From positions 1 through 21,833 of the forward strand of contig NZ_DASVMI010000156.1 of the NCBI RefSeq assembly GCF_036384435.1: DNA of 21,833 nucleotides, written 5' to 3'. Of the stretch, positions 6,848 to 14,125 are shown in pieces; within the stretch, counting starts at the first letter, position 1; the number at the start of each line of letters is the position of its first letter. The translations under genes and the position numbers were made by a program. A model generated the notes under the pieces. It searched no databases, was not told where the DNA came from, and worked only from the letters and a program-made list of their open reading frames with translations. The stretch is from GSA-30 sp036384435 (GTDB taxonomy: Bacteria > Pseudomonadota > Gammaproteobacteria > Xanthomonadales > Rhodanobacteraceae).

Positions 6848-7564
6848 ATGGCGCGCATAAGCAAGAAAGCCAGCGGTACGGCCGCCTCGAAAAAGAATGT
6901 CAGCCCGGCGCGCCGCTCTTCGGTGCCGGCCACGGAAACCGGTCGTGTCGATCGCCGCCAGGACATCCTGCGCAGTGCGGAGTGGCTGTTTTCCAAGCAC
7001 GGCTACCATCCGGTCACGGTGCGTGACATCGCCGCGCATGCCGGCGTACCGCTGGCCCTGGTGGGTTATTACTTCGGCAAGAAGCATGAGTTGCTCAAGA
7101 CGATCTTCGAGCATCGCAAGAGCTACATCATCGATCGCATCGCGCGCATGCGACAGGTCGACTGTTCCACCAACAACCCGCGCGCCGTCGAGGATATCGT
7201 GCGTGCCTGGGCCGAGCCGGTATTGCAACTTCGCGTCAATCCGGATGGACAACCGTTTTCGGTCCTTGTGGCGCGCTCCATCTGGGAACCGGGTGAAGAG
7301 GCGCGCCATGTCGTGACGACGTATTACGACGAACTGGCCGCCGTGTTCATCGAGACAATGTGCAAAGCTTTGCCGAACGTGCATCGCGACAAGGTGGTGT
7401 GGGGCTACGAATTCTCCCTTGGTGCCCTGCTGATGCTGATCGCCGATGAACGCGTGGAGCGTCTTTCCCAGCACGGCGCCAAATCGGGCGACGTGGCACA
7501 GACCGAGCTGCTCGTGGAATTTCTGACGGCCGGATTCCTGTCAGCGGTGGGGCAGCGGGCATAA
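6848..7564 (+). CDS. TetR/AcrR-family transcriptional regulator of the channel/FAH operon
   Basis: A 238-residue TetR-family repressor. Residues 1-36 are a basic, Ser/Ala-rich, probably disordered tail; the DNA-binding helix-turn-helix is at about 56-80 (VTVRDIAAHAGVPLALVGYYFGKK is split here as VTVRDIAAHAG and VPLALVGYYFGKK), followed by the usual ELLKTIFEHR helix and an all-helical ligand-binding domain. The ATG at 6848 is preferred because GGAGG lies 10 bases upstream; ATG at 6824 and 6701 are in frame but lack good ribosome binding sites, and the 6701 start would place the operator palindrome inside the gene. It is divergent from the transporter/hydrolase operon and probably represses it until its ligand, plausibly the operon's substrate or an intermediate, binds. 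The ligand is unknown. Confidence 0.88.
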   Translation: MARISKKASGTAASKKNVSPARRSSVPATETGRVDRRQDILRSAEWLFSKHGYHPVTVRDIAAHAGVPLALVGYYFGKKHELLKTIFEHRKSYIIDRIARMRQVDCSTNNPRAVEDIVRAWAEPVLQLRVNPDGQPFSVLVARSIWEPGEEARHVVTTYYDELAAVFIETMCKALPNVHRDKVVWGYEFSLGALLMLIADERVERLSQHGAKSGDVAQTELLVEFLTAGFLSAVGQRA

Positions 7565-7599
7565 GAAGCCATGCCGCTTCGACGTCGAATCCTGTGTCA

Positions 7600-7613
7600 C
7601 GCAAGCGCTTGCG
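7600..7613. terminator. Perfect 14-bp palindrome between tetR and moeA, possible terminator
   Basis: CGCAAGCGCTTGCG is self-complementary and the pairing extends outward imperfectly (GTC upstream with GTC/GAC-like bases to about 7617). It lies 36 bases after the TetR stop and is followed by TTGTAG rather than a run of T, so it would be a weak intrinsic terminator. It could instead be a regulator site in front of moeA. Confidence 0.3.
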
Positions 7614-7707
7614 CGTCTTGTAGACGTTACCTGCACAAATCGAACGCTCCGGCATGCGGGCGGCGCGCTACACTGATCGCGAACTGGCCAGCCCAAGGAT
7701 AATTTGC

Positions 7708-8910
7708 GTGGAGGCATCGATCAGCGTGACGGCCGCCGAAGCCTTGATCGCTTCGAACATAGCCCCCTGGACCACCGAACACGTGCCGCTTGCGCGTGCA
7801 CAAGGTCGCGTACTGCGGCAGGACCTGCACGCCGATCGTGACCAGCCGCCATTCGATCGCGTGATGATGGATGGCATAGCCTTCGCGCATGGCGATGGTC
7901 TGTCACGGTTTCGCCTGGCCGGGACGCAACTGGCCGGTCAGCCGGCGATGACACTCGCCGCACCGCATGACTGCCTGGAAGTGATGACGGGTGCCATGCT
8001 GCCGCAAGGTGCCGATACCGTGGTGCCGGTGGAAAGCCTGCGACGCGACGGCACGTTCTTGCATGTGGTCACCGATACGGCGCCCGAACGCGGTCAGTTC
8101 GTGCACCGCCAGGGATCGGACTGCCGTGCAGGCGACCTGTTGGTCCCGGCAGGTCGCCTGCTAAGAGCACCGGAGATCGCGGTGCTGGCTACCAATGGCG
8201 TGGCCGATGTACAGGTCACGCGGCAACCGGGCATCTCGGTGATCTCCACCGGCGATGAACTGGTGGACGTGGTCGCGGCACCGCAGCCCTGGCAGGTTCG
8301 CCGCTCCAACGATTATGGCATCGCTGCTGCTTTGCGCGATGCCCATTTCGATGACGTGTCGTTACATCACGTGGTCGACGATCGCGAACGCGTGCTGTCG
8401 CTGCTGACGCAACGGCTCGCCGCCAGCGATGTGCTGGTGCTGTGCGGTGGCGTGTCGATGGGACAACGCGACCTGATCCCTGCCGCCCTGGATACGCTGG
8501 GCGTCCGCCGCATCTTTCATCGAATCACCCAGCGGCCAGGCAAGCCGATGTGGTTCGGGGTGTCACCGGAGGGTAAGCCGGTCTTCGCCTTGCCCGGGAA
8601 TCCGGTGTCGGCACTGGTGTGCACGCTGCGCTACGTGATCCCTGCCCTGCGCCAGGCCAGCGGCATGCCCCCATCCCGAGTGATCTACGTGCGCCTTGCC
8701 GCGTCATTGCGCACACATGCCAGTCTCACCTGTTTCATTCCCGTGGCCCTGACCTACGACGAACAGGGCCGCGCCATGGCCCAGCCGGTGCCATCGGCCA
8801 CATCCGGCGACTTCGCTTCGCTGGCGCGCACGGACGGCATCATCGAACTGCCCCCACGCACCGATCCCCACCCGGTCGGGCATGTCGCCCCCTTCCTTTC
8901 GTGGTCATGA
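7708..8910 (+). CDS. moeA: Molybdopterin molybdenumtransferase MoeA
   Basis: MoeA inserts molybdate into adenylylated molybdopterin to make the basic molybdenum cofactor in the cytoplasm. The protein is about 400 residues, typical for the family. Visible blocks are PPFDRVMMDG (47-56, the conserved substrate loop with Asp), MTGAMLPQGADTVV (93-106), ISTGDEL (179-185), CGGVSMG (246-252), QRPGKPMWFG (275-284) and LPGNPVSALV (295-304). The FDRV variant of the first loop marks a branch distinct from E. coli MoeA, which has a FDNSAMDG-type loop. I chose the GTG start at 7708 because AAGGA lies 9 bases before it; an ATG at 7654 has no ribosome binding site. A TACACT -10-like hexamer at 7669-7674 would suit a promoter just upstream. 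It heads a run of six cofactor genes; moaC follows after 30 bases. Confidence 0.94.
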   Translation: MEASISVTAAEALIASNIAPWTTEHVPLARAQGRVLRQDLHADRDQPPFDRVMMDGIAFAHGDGLSRFRLAGTQLAGQPAMTLAAPHDCLEVMTGAMLPQGADTVVPVESLRRDGTFLHVVTDTAPERGQFVHRQGSDCRAGDLLVPAGRLLRAPEIAVLATNGVADVQVTRQPGISVISTGDELVDVVAAPQPWQVRRSNDYGIAAALRDAHFDDVSLHHVVDDRERVLSLLTQRLAASDVLVLCGGVSMGQRDLIPAALDTLGVRRIFHRITQRPGKPMWFGVSPEGKPVFALPGNPVSALVCTLRYVIPALRQASGMPPSRVIYVRLAASLRTHASLTCFIPVALTYDEQGRAMAQPVPSATSGDFASLARTDGIIELPPRTDPHPVGHVAPFLSWS

Positions 8911-8940
8911 ATTTCGTTACACCGTATCTGGAGCAAGCCC

Positions 8941-9420
8941 ATGCTGTCGCATGTCGATGAAAACCAGCAGCCGCGCATGGTCGATGTGGGCGACAAGGCC
9001 ATCACTCGCCGCGAGGCACGTGCGCAGGCCCGTCTGGCCTTTCCACCCGAGGTCGCGGCCGCGCTGCGCGAGGCTGGCTATGTAACGCCCAAGGGCGCCG
9101 TCATCACCGTAGCGCAGATCGCTGGCGTGATGGGCGCAAAGGCGACTCCCCAGCTGATACCGCTGTGCCATCCACTGGCCATTGAACGATGCAAGCTGGA
9201 CATCCATATCCAGGGCGACGAAGCCGTCATCGAATGCGAAGTGGCCTGTCGCGGTACGACTGGCGTGGAGATGGAGGCGCTCACGGGTGCAAGCATCGCC
9301 GCGCTGACGATTTATGACATGTGCAAGGCGATGTCGCATGGCATGGTGATTCGCCAAGTGTGCCTGCTCAGCAAGCACGGCGGCAAGCACGACATCGACT
9401 TGACGGAGCAACACGAATGA
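8941..9420 (+). CDS. moaC: Cyclic pyranopterin monophosphate synthase MoaC
   Basis: MoaC converts the 3',8-cyclo-dihydro-GTP made by MoaA into cyclic pyranopterin monophosphate, the first stable intermediate of molybdenum cofactor synthesis. At 159 residues it has the normal length. The active-site residues known from E. coli are in place: K51 (PKGAV), H77 (PLCHPL), E110 and E112 (GVEMEALTG), D126 and K129 (YDMCKA), plus the closing GGK at 147-149. GGAG is 8 bases before the ATG at 8941. Its stop overlaps the start of mobA as ATGA, so the two are probably translated together. The partner genes moaA, moaD and moaE are not in this window. Confidence 0.97.
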   Translation: MLSHVDENQQPRMVDVGDKAITRREARAQARLAFPPEVAAALREAGYVTPKGAVITVAQIAGVMGAKATPQLIPLCHPLAIERCKLDIHIQGDEAVIECEVACRGTTGVEMEALTGASIAALTIYDMCKAMSHGMVIRQVCLLSKHGGKHDIDLTEQHE

Positions 9421-10019
9421 ATATGCTTTCCCGCCCGCTGCACGGCCTGTTGCTGACCGGAGGCGCCAGCCGCCGAATGGGCCAAGACAAGGCGCTGTTG
9501 GACTATGCGGGCGAGACGCAACTGATTCGCGCCTTTCGTCTGCTGGAGGCCATGGTCGACCGTGCTTTCGTCTCGGTGCGCGAAGACCAGCGCCAGGAAG
9601 AAACCCGTCGCCAGTTACCACAAATCGTCGATACCCAGGCCGATATCGGTCCGGCCGCTGGCATCCTGGCTGCCCATGCCGCTCACCCGCGCGCAGCGTG
9701 GCTGGTGCTCGCCTGCGACTTGCCGCTGCTCAATCGGGCCACGCTCGACGCCTTGCTGGCCGCGCGCGACCCTGCGCGCGCCGCCACGGCATTCACCAGT
9801 GCGTACGATGGCCTGCCTGAGCCCCTGTGCGCCATCTGGGAACCGACCGCCATCGAAGCGCTGGCGCAATCGGTAGCCAACGGGCGCATCTGCCCGCGCA
9901 AGGAGCTGTTCCGTCTCGACACCAAGCTGATTGCGCCCGTGGACGCGCAAGCACTGGACAACGCCAATTCACCGGAGGACCGTGACGAAATCCTTGCCAG
10001 GTTGAGGAAGGCTTCGTGA
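9417..10019 (+). CDS. mobA: Molybdenum cofactor guanylyltransferase MobA
   Basis: MobA joins GMP to molybdopterin, giving the guanine dinucleotide cofactor used by DMSO-reductase-family enzymes. The protein is 200 residues, the family's usual size. The nucleotide-binding signature LLLTGGASRRMGQDKALL is at 11-28, the metal-binding Asp lies in ACDLPLL near residue 103, and a PEPLCAIW block follows near 135. The second position of the signature has Thr where Ala is more common, which should not matter. The start at 9417 overlaps the moaC stop (ATGA), with a GGAG-like site upstream; Met at residue 3 is an alternative. The end overlaps the start of moeB. Specificity for GTP rather than CTP is inferred from the MobA-type motif. 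Confidence 0.92.
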   Translation: MNMLSRPLHGLLLTGGASRRMGQDKALLDYAGETQLIRAFRLLEAMVDRAFVSVREDQRQEETRRQLPQIVDTQADIGPAAGILAAHAAHPRAAWLVLACDLPLLNRATLDALLAARDPARAATAFTSAYDGLPEPLCAIWEPTAIEALAQSVANGRICPRKELFRLDTKLIAPVDAQALDNANSPEDRDEILARLRKAS

Positions 10020-11101
10020 CGGACAGCCAGGCGTTCATTCCCGATTACTCCCGGCAGGTGCGATTGTCGGCCGTCGGGCCCGAGGGCCAGGCTCGTCTGG
10101 GATTGAGTCGCGTGCTGGTGATCGGTGCCGGCGGCCTGGGTTGTCCGGCCTTGACCTATCTGGCCGGTGCCGGCATCGGCCACATCGGCATCGTCGACGG
10201 CGATGTGCTGGAGGCGAGCAACCTGCATCGACAGACCTTGTATGACGCGGCAGACGTGGGCAAGCGCAAGGTCGAACTGGCCGCCGCGCGCCTGCGCGCC
10301 CTGAACCCGACCGTCAGCATCACCACGATCGGCCACACCCTGGCTGCTGAAGACATCCTGCCGTTGTTTGCCGAGTACGACCTTGTACTCGAGTGCACCG
10401 ACGACATGCGCAGCCGCTATCTTTGCAACGATGCGGCGGTGCTGACCGGTACGCCGGTGGTCTATGCGAGCGTTTATCAATACGAGGGCCAGTTGCACCT
10501 GTACCAGCCTACTGCGGATGCACCCTGCCTGCGCTGCATGTGGCCGGTAGAGCCCGACCCGGCCCAGTTGGGCAGTTGCGCCGTATCCGGCGTGCTTGGG
10601 CCCGTGCCCGGCGTACTGGGCACCATGCAGGCCAACGAGGCGCTCAAGATCCTGCTCGGCCTGGGCAGCAAGCTCGAGCATGATCTTCTGCTGATGGACT
10701 TGCTCGACATGGATATACGTCGTATCGGTACTGGCCACGCTGGACACGATTGCCATGCGCAGGCACGCCAGGGCCTGGAGCGACGTCGCGCCAGCGAAGC
10801 CCTGGAACAGGCCTTTCCCAGCCTTCAGGCCGCGGTACTGGCAGGCTATCGGCTGGTGGACTTGCGCGAAAGCGATGAAATCGAAGGCGATCCGCTGGAT
10901 GCCGCGGCCTTGTGGATTCCCTCCGGCGACATCGCGCGCCATGCGGCAAGCTTCGCCCACGGACGCTGGCTGCTGATCTGCGCTCGCGGCGCACGCAGCC
11001 GTCACAGCGCCGAATGGCTGCGGCGCCACGGTTACCGAAACGTGTTTTCGCTACGCGATGGCTGGATCGGCCTGCGCACACGAACCAGCCCGGCCGCATG
11101 A
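10016..11101 (+). CDS. moeB: Molybdopterin-synthase adenylyltransferase MoeB fused to a rhodanese domain
   Basis: MoeB activates the C-terminal Gly-Gly of MoaD by adenylylation so it can receive sulfur for the molybdopterin dithiolene. The 361-residue protein has an E1/ThiF-type Rossmann domain (residues 10-250) with VIGAGGLG (35-42), the Asp-containing VDGDV (60-64), NLHRQ (69-73) and ECTDD (126-130), then a rhodanese domain (about 265-357) whose active loop CARGARS starts at C322. Such fusions can take the sulfur as a persulfide on the rhodanese Cys and pass it on. The zinc site is unusual: the first CxxC is intact (C171, C174) but the second pair is reduced to one Cys in GHDCHAQ (C246). 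The start is GTG at 10016, overlapping the mobA stop (GTGA), with GGAAG just upstream. A ThiF role in thiamin synthesis is possible, but the neighbours favour MoeB. Confidence 0.9.
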   Translation: MTDSQAFIPDYSRQVRLSAVGPEGQARLGLSRVLVIGAGGLGCPALTYLAGAGIGHIGIVDGDVLEASNLHRQTLYDAADVGKRKVELAAARLRALNPTVSITTIGHTLAAEDILPLFAEYDLVLECTDDMRSRYLCNDAAVLTGTPVVYASVYQYEGQLHLYQPTADAPCLRCMWPVEPDPAQLGSCAVSGVLGPVPGVLGTMQANEALKILLGLGSKLEHDLLLMDLLDMDIRRIGTGHAGHDCHAQARQGLERRRASEALEQAFPSLQAAVLAGYRLVDLRESDEIEGDPLDAAALWIPSGDIARHAASFAHGRWLLICARGARSRHSAEWLRRHGYRNVFSLRDGWIGLRTRTSPAA

Positions 11102-12189
11102 ATTCACCGCAGGAATTGCAAACCCTGGTCGCCGCACTATGCGATCTTCGCCGTACGGGTTTTGCGGATGCGGCGGCCATGGCCACGATCACCCAGACGC
11201 GCGGCTCCACCTTTCGCCGTGCGGGTACCAGCATGCTGGTGCACGCCGATGGCCGCGTCATCTGCGAACTGGCCGGCGGATGCCCGCAGGCCGACATCGT
11301 GCTGCGCGCGCAGCAGGTGATGGAGCAAGGACGTACGCAACTGGTGCACTACAACCGGCAGGACAATTACGATGTTCTGATCGAGACCGGATGTGGCGGC
11401 GAATTGAGCGTACTGGTCGAACCGATCAGTGACGAAGATGACCTGCGCTGGCTCGATGCACTCGCGCACGTGCTCGAACAAAGGCAACAAGGCGCCATCG
11501 CCACGGTGTTTGCCGATGCCCAGGGCCACGTGCTACCACGTCCCTTGCGCATGTTGTGCGACCAGCAGGGCGTACTCTTCACCAGCATCGGCCAACCTCT
11601 GTTGGCCCTCCTTGGCGAGCAGCTCGACCGACTGCACCAGCGGGTCGCCGGATGCGTATTTCCGCCGACACAGGGAGACGCCCAAGTTCTGATGGGGCGG
11701 TTGCGCCCACGCCCTGCCTTGGTAATCATTGGCGCGCATGTCGGCGCTCGGGCGATGGCCGATCTGGGCCACGCACTAGGCTGGAAGGTCAGCGTGGTGG
11801 ATGCCGATGCCGGGCGCCTGTCCATGCTGCCCGAGCATGTCGAGCGTGTCGTCGCCGGGCCCGCCAGCGTGCGTGAGCAGTTGCATCTGGATGAATTCAC
11901 CGCACTAGTCGCCATGACTCATCGCCTGGAACTGGACCTGGAATATCTGCAGGCCCTGGGCGAGGCGCCACTGAGTTACGTAGGCGCCATCGGTTCGCGC
12001 GAGCGTGCCCAACGCATGGCGCACGCGCTCGACGGCAGCATCGATCCGTTGTACATGCCCGCTGGACTGGATATCGGTTCGGATACACCACAGGAAATTG
12101 CCCTGGCCGTCACGGCTGAAATCCTGGCGACATTCAATGCACGGGAAGGCCGGCGCCTGAGCCTCACCGCCGGCTCCATCCACTCGTGA
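11098..12189 (+). CDS. XdhC/CoxI family molybdoenzyme maturation factor
   Basis: XdhC-family proteins bind molybdenum cofactor, promote its sulfuration and deliver it to enzymes of the xanthine oxidase family (xanthine dehydrogenase, CO-dehydrogenase-like hydroxylases). The 363-residue protein has the N-terminal XdhC/CoxI domain with TRGSTFRRAG (34-43), LAGGCPQ (58-64) and the GCGG loop (98-101), and a C-terminal Rossmann domain (about 205-345) starting PALVIIGAHVGARAM and ending with the YVGAIGSRERAQR and PAGLDIGSDTPQEIALAV blocks. The GAH in the Rossmann loop replaces the more usual GAGH. It starts at 11098 inside the moeB stop (ATGA) and ends inside the mocA start (GTGA). Pairing with mocA next door supports a role in making the cytosine-type cofactor for a hydroxylase encoded elsewhere. 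Confidence 0.92.
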   Translation: MNSPQELQTLVAALCDLRRTGFADAAAMATITQTRGSTFRRAGTSMLVHADGRVICELAGGCPQADIVLRAQQVMEQGRTQLVHYNRQDNYDVLIETGCGGELSVLVEPISDEDDLRWLDALAHVLEQRQQGAIATVFADAQGHVLPRPLRMLCDQQGVLFTSIGQPLLALLGEQLDRLHQRVAGCVFPPTQGDAQVLMGRLRPRPALVIIGAHVGARAMADLGHALGWKVSVVDADAGRLSMLPEHVERVVAGPASVREQLHLDEFTALVAMTHRLELDLEYLQALGEAPLSYVGAIGSRERAQRMAHALDGSIDPLYMPAGLDIGSDTPQEIALAVTAEILATFNAREGRRLSLTAGSIHS

Positions 12190-12770
12190 CCGGTATCGTG
12201 CTGCTTGCGGCGGGCGAATCCCGGCGCTTCGGCTCGGCCAAGCAGATGGCCCTGATCGATGATGTGCCGATGCTGCGCCATGCGGCCGCCACGGCCTGCG
12301 CCACGGGCCTGCAGGTACTGGCCGTGATCGGTGCACGCGACTCTGACATGCTTCCCCTGTTAGACGGCCTGCCACTGGATATCGTCCGTCATGTACATTG
12401 GCGCGACGGCCTGGGTGCTTCGATCGCATTCGGCAGTGCCGAACTTTTACGCAGATACCGACATGTCGACGGGGTGATGATCTGCCTGGCCGACCAGCCG
12501 CGCATCACGACCGACGATCTGCTTGCGTTACAAACCAGGCATCGGGCGCATCCTGCGCATATCGTGACCGCGCACTACGCAGGCGCACGAGGCGCACCAT
12601 GCCTGTTTCCACGTGCCGAGGCCGGTATGCTGATGGGTTTAAGCGGCGACCGGGGCGCACGCGCACTGTTACGCACGCATCCGCGTGTCATCGAAGTGGC
12701 CATGCCCCATGCGGCACTCGATGTCGATACGCCGCAGGACCTTCCAGGCCAGCATCGACCTACGATGTAG
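12186..12770 (+). CDS. mocA: Molybdenum cofactor cytidylyltransferase-like NTP transferase (MocA)
   Basis: MocA joins CMP to molybdopterin, giving the cytosine dinucleotide cofactor of bacterial xanthine-oxidase-family enzymes. The 194-residue protein has the NTP-transferase signature VLLAAGESRRFGSAKQM (5-21), the substrate region WRDGLGASIAFG (72-83), the metal Asp in LADQPRI (100-106) and the GAPCLF block near 135. The DGLGASIA segment is typical of MocA rather than MobA. The start is GTG at 12186, overlapping the xdhC stop (GTGA). It ends at 12770, overlapping by 11 bases with the convergent modC gene. It is last in the plus-strand cofactor operon. CTP specificity is inferred from family and from the neighbouring xdhC. 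Confidence 0.88.
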   Translation: MTGIVLLAAGESRRFGSAKQMALIDDVPMLRHAAATACATGLQVLAVIGARDSDMLPLLDGLPLDIVRHVHWRDGLGASIAFGSAELLRRYRHVDGVMICLADQPRITTDDLLALQTRHRAHPAHIVTAHYAGARGAPCLFPRAEAGMLMGLSGDRGARALLRTHPRVIEVAMPHAALDVDTPQDLPGQHRPTM

Positions 12771-13446
12771 CCTGCATCTGGCTGCGCACTCGGCCTTCAT
12801 GAATTTCGAACACGTGCTCGCCCAGTGCGTCGGCGTCAGCCGGATCGTGCGTGATAACCAGCATCTGGAGATTCAGTTGCGCTTGCAGCGTCACCAATTC
12901 CCGCCGCATACGCGTCTTCAGCGCCGGATCCAGCGCCGAGAAGGGCTCATCAAGCAGCAATACATCCGGTGCTGCCGCCAAGGCACGCGCCAGGGCGACG
13001 CGTTGGCGCTGTCCGCCGGACAACCGCGCCGGATGGCTACTGGCGACGTTGTCCAGTTCGAAAACCTGCAACCATCGCTGCGCCTGCGCAGGAACCGCCG
13101 CGCCCCGGCGCGGGTTGAACAGGCCACGCTCGATGCCGAAGACCACGTTCTGCGCGACGGTCAGGTGCGGAAACAGCGCATAGTCCTGAAAGAGATAACC
13201 GGCCTTGCGATATCGTGCCGGGATGTTGATCCCGGCACTGCTGTCGTAGAGCAAACGGTCGTTGACTGCAATGCGCCCGGCATCAGGTCGCAATAAGCCG
13301 GCGACCGCGCGCAAGGTGATGCTCTTGCCAGCGCCTGAAGGCCCATACAGCACGATGCGGCGACGATCGGAGCGCAAGGCGACATCCAGTTCGAAGCGTC
13401 GCTGCCCATCGGTCAACGTGTGCCGCACAGCGATATCGATGGTCAT
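12760..13446 (-). CDS. modC: Molybdate ABC transporter ATP-binding protein ModC (short form)
   Basis: ModC is the ATPase of the molybdate importer, working on the cytoplasmic face with ModB. Walker A (GPSGAGKS) is at 35-42, the Q-loop in LFQDYALFPHLT at 85-96, the signature LSGGQRQR at 142-149, Walker B with LLLDEPFSALD at 163-173 and the H-loop ITHD at 198-201. At 228 residues it ends right after the ATPase domain, while E. coli ModC is about 350 residues with a C-terminal Mop/TOBE domain that senses molybdate; that domain is missing here. The start at 13446 was chosen because it forms an ATGA overlap with the modB stop; upstream codons would run further into modB. It is the last gene of modABC and overlaps mocA tail to tail. 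Confidence 0.92.
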   Translation of the reverse strand: MTIDIAVRHTLTDGQRRFELDVALRSDRRRIVLYGPSGAGKSITLRAVAGLLRPDAGRIAVNDRLLYDSSAGINIPARYRKAGYLFQDYALFPHLTVAQNVVFGIERGLFNPRRGAAVPAQAQRWLQVFELDNVASSHPARLSGGQRQRVALARALAAAPDVLLLDEPFSALDPALKTRMRRELVTLQAQLNLQMLVITHDPADADALGEHVFEIHEGRVRSQMQATS

Positions 13447-14117
13447 CGGCCCGGCATCCCGCGTGCGTGACGCGGTACCAGCCGGCCGGCCAGCAACAAG
13501 GCTGTCACGCAAGTAAACGACGCCACTGCCACCATCGCGTTGGCTCCGGCATCATCACCGGCCTGTACGGCCGCATAGATGGCTACCGACAGGGTCTGCG
13601 TGCGACCCGGCAGATTACCGGCAATCATCAGCGTGGCGCCGAATTCACCCAACGCGCGCGCGAACGCCAGCAGGGCGCCCGCCGTGATGCCCTTGGCCGC
13701 CAATGGCAGCGACACCCGGAAGAACACTGCCCACTCGGACAGTCCCAGCACCCGCGCAGCGCCCTCAAGGTGCGGATCGACGTCTTCGAAAGCGGCTCGC
13801 GCAGCCTTCTGGATCATCGGAAAGGCCACCAGCGTCGAGGCGATGACAGCACCTTGCCACGTGAATACCGGGCTTAAACCCCAGCCATCCAGCCAATGCC
13901 CGAGCACACCACGGCGGCCAAGCAGGACCAGCAGATAGTAGCCAAGCACGGTCGGCGGCAATACCAGCGGCAGGGTCAGCAGAGAGTCGACCAGATCAGC
14001 AAACCCCGAACGCCAGCGAGACAGCCCATAGGCCACCGCCGTCCCGAAAAGCAGGTTCAGACCAGTAGCCCATAGCGCGACTTTCAACGACAGAAGTAGC
14101 GGCGCCCAGATATCCAT
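13443..14117 (-). CDS. modB: Molybdate ABC transporter permease ModB
   Basis: ModB forms the inner-membrane channel of the molybdate importer as a dimer. The 224-residue length and five or so hydrophobic segments are normal. The loop that docks onto ModC is clear: EGAARVLGLSEWAVFFRVSLP is the EAA-type motif, here named by its ends, at about residues 117-137. The early block LPLVLPPTVLGYYLL (50-64) is typical of ModB. It starts 8 bases after the modA stop with no strong ribosome binding site, so it is probably translated by coupling to modA, and it overlaps modC by four bases. Confidence 0.95.
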   Translation of the reverse strand: MDIWAPLLLSLKVALWATGLNLLFGTAVAYGLSRWRSGFADLVDSLLTLPLVLPPTVLGYYLLVLLGRRGVLGHWLDGWGLSPVFTWQGAVIASTLVAFPMIQKAARAAFEDVDPHLEGAARVLGLSEWAVFFRVSLPLAAKGITAGALLAFARALGEFGATLMIAGNLPGRTQTLSVAIYAAVQAGDDAGANAMVAVASFTCVTALLLAGRLVPRHARGMPGR

Positions 14118-14125
14118 CCGTTCGA

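Noticed and set aside
6668..7474. Long minus-strand open frame opposite the TetR gene
   Set aside because: It runs antisense to a clear TetR protein with a good ribosome binding site, has no recognisable domain, and is the kind of shadow frame expected in GC-rich DNA.
9683..11029. Long minus-strand open frame (448 codons) opposite mobA and moeB
   Set aside because: Both opposite genes show full family motifs, while this frame shows none and crosses the junction of two real genes.
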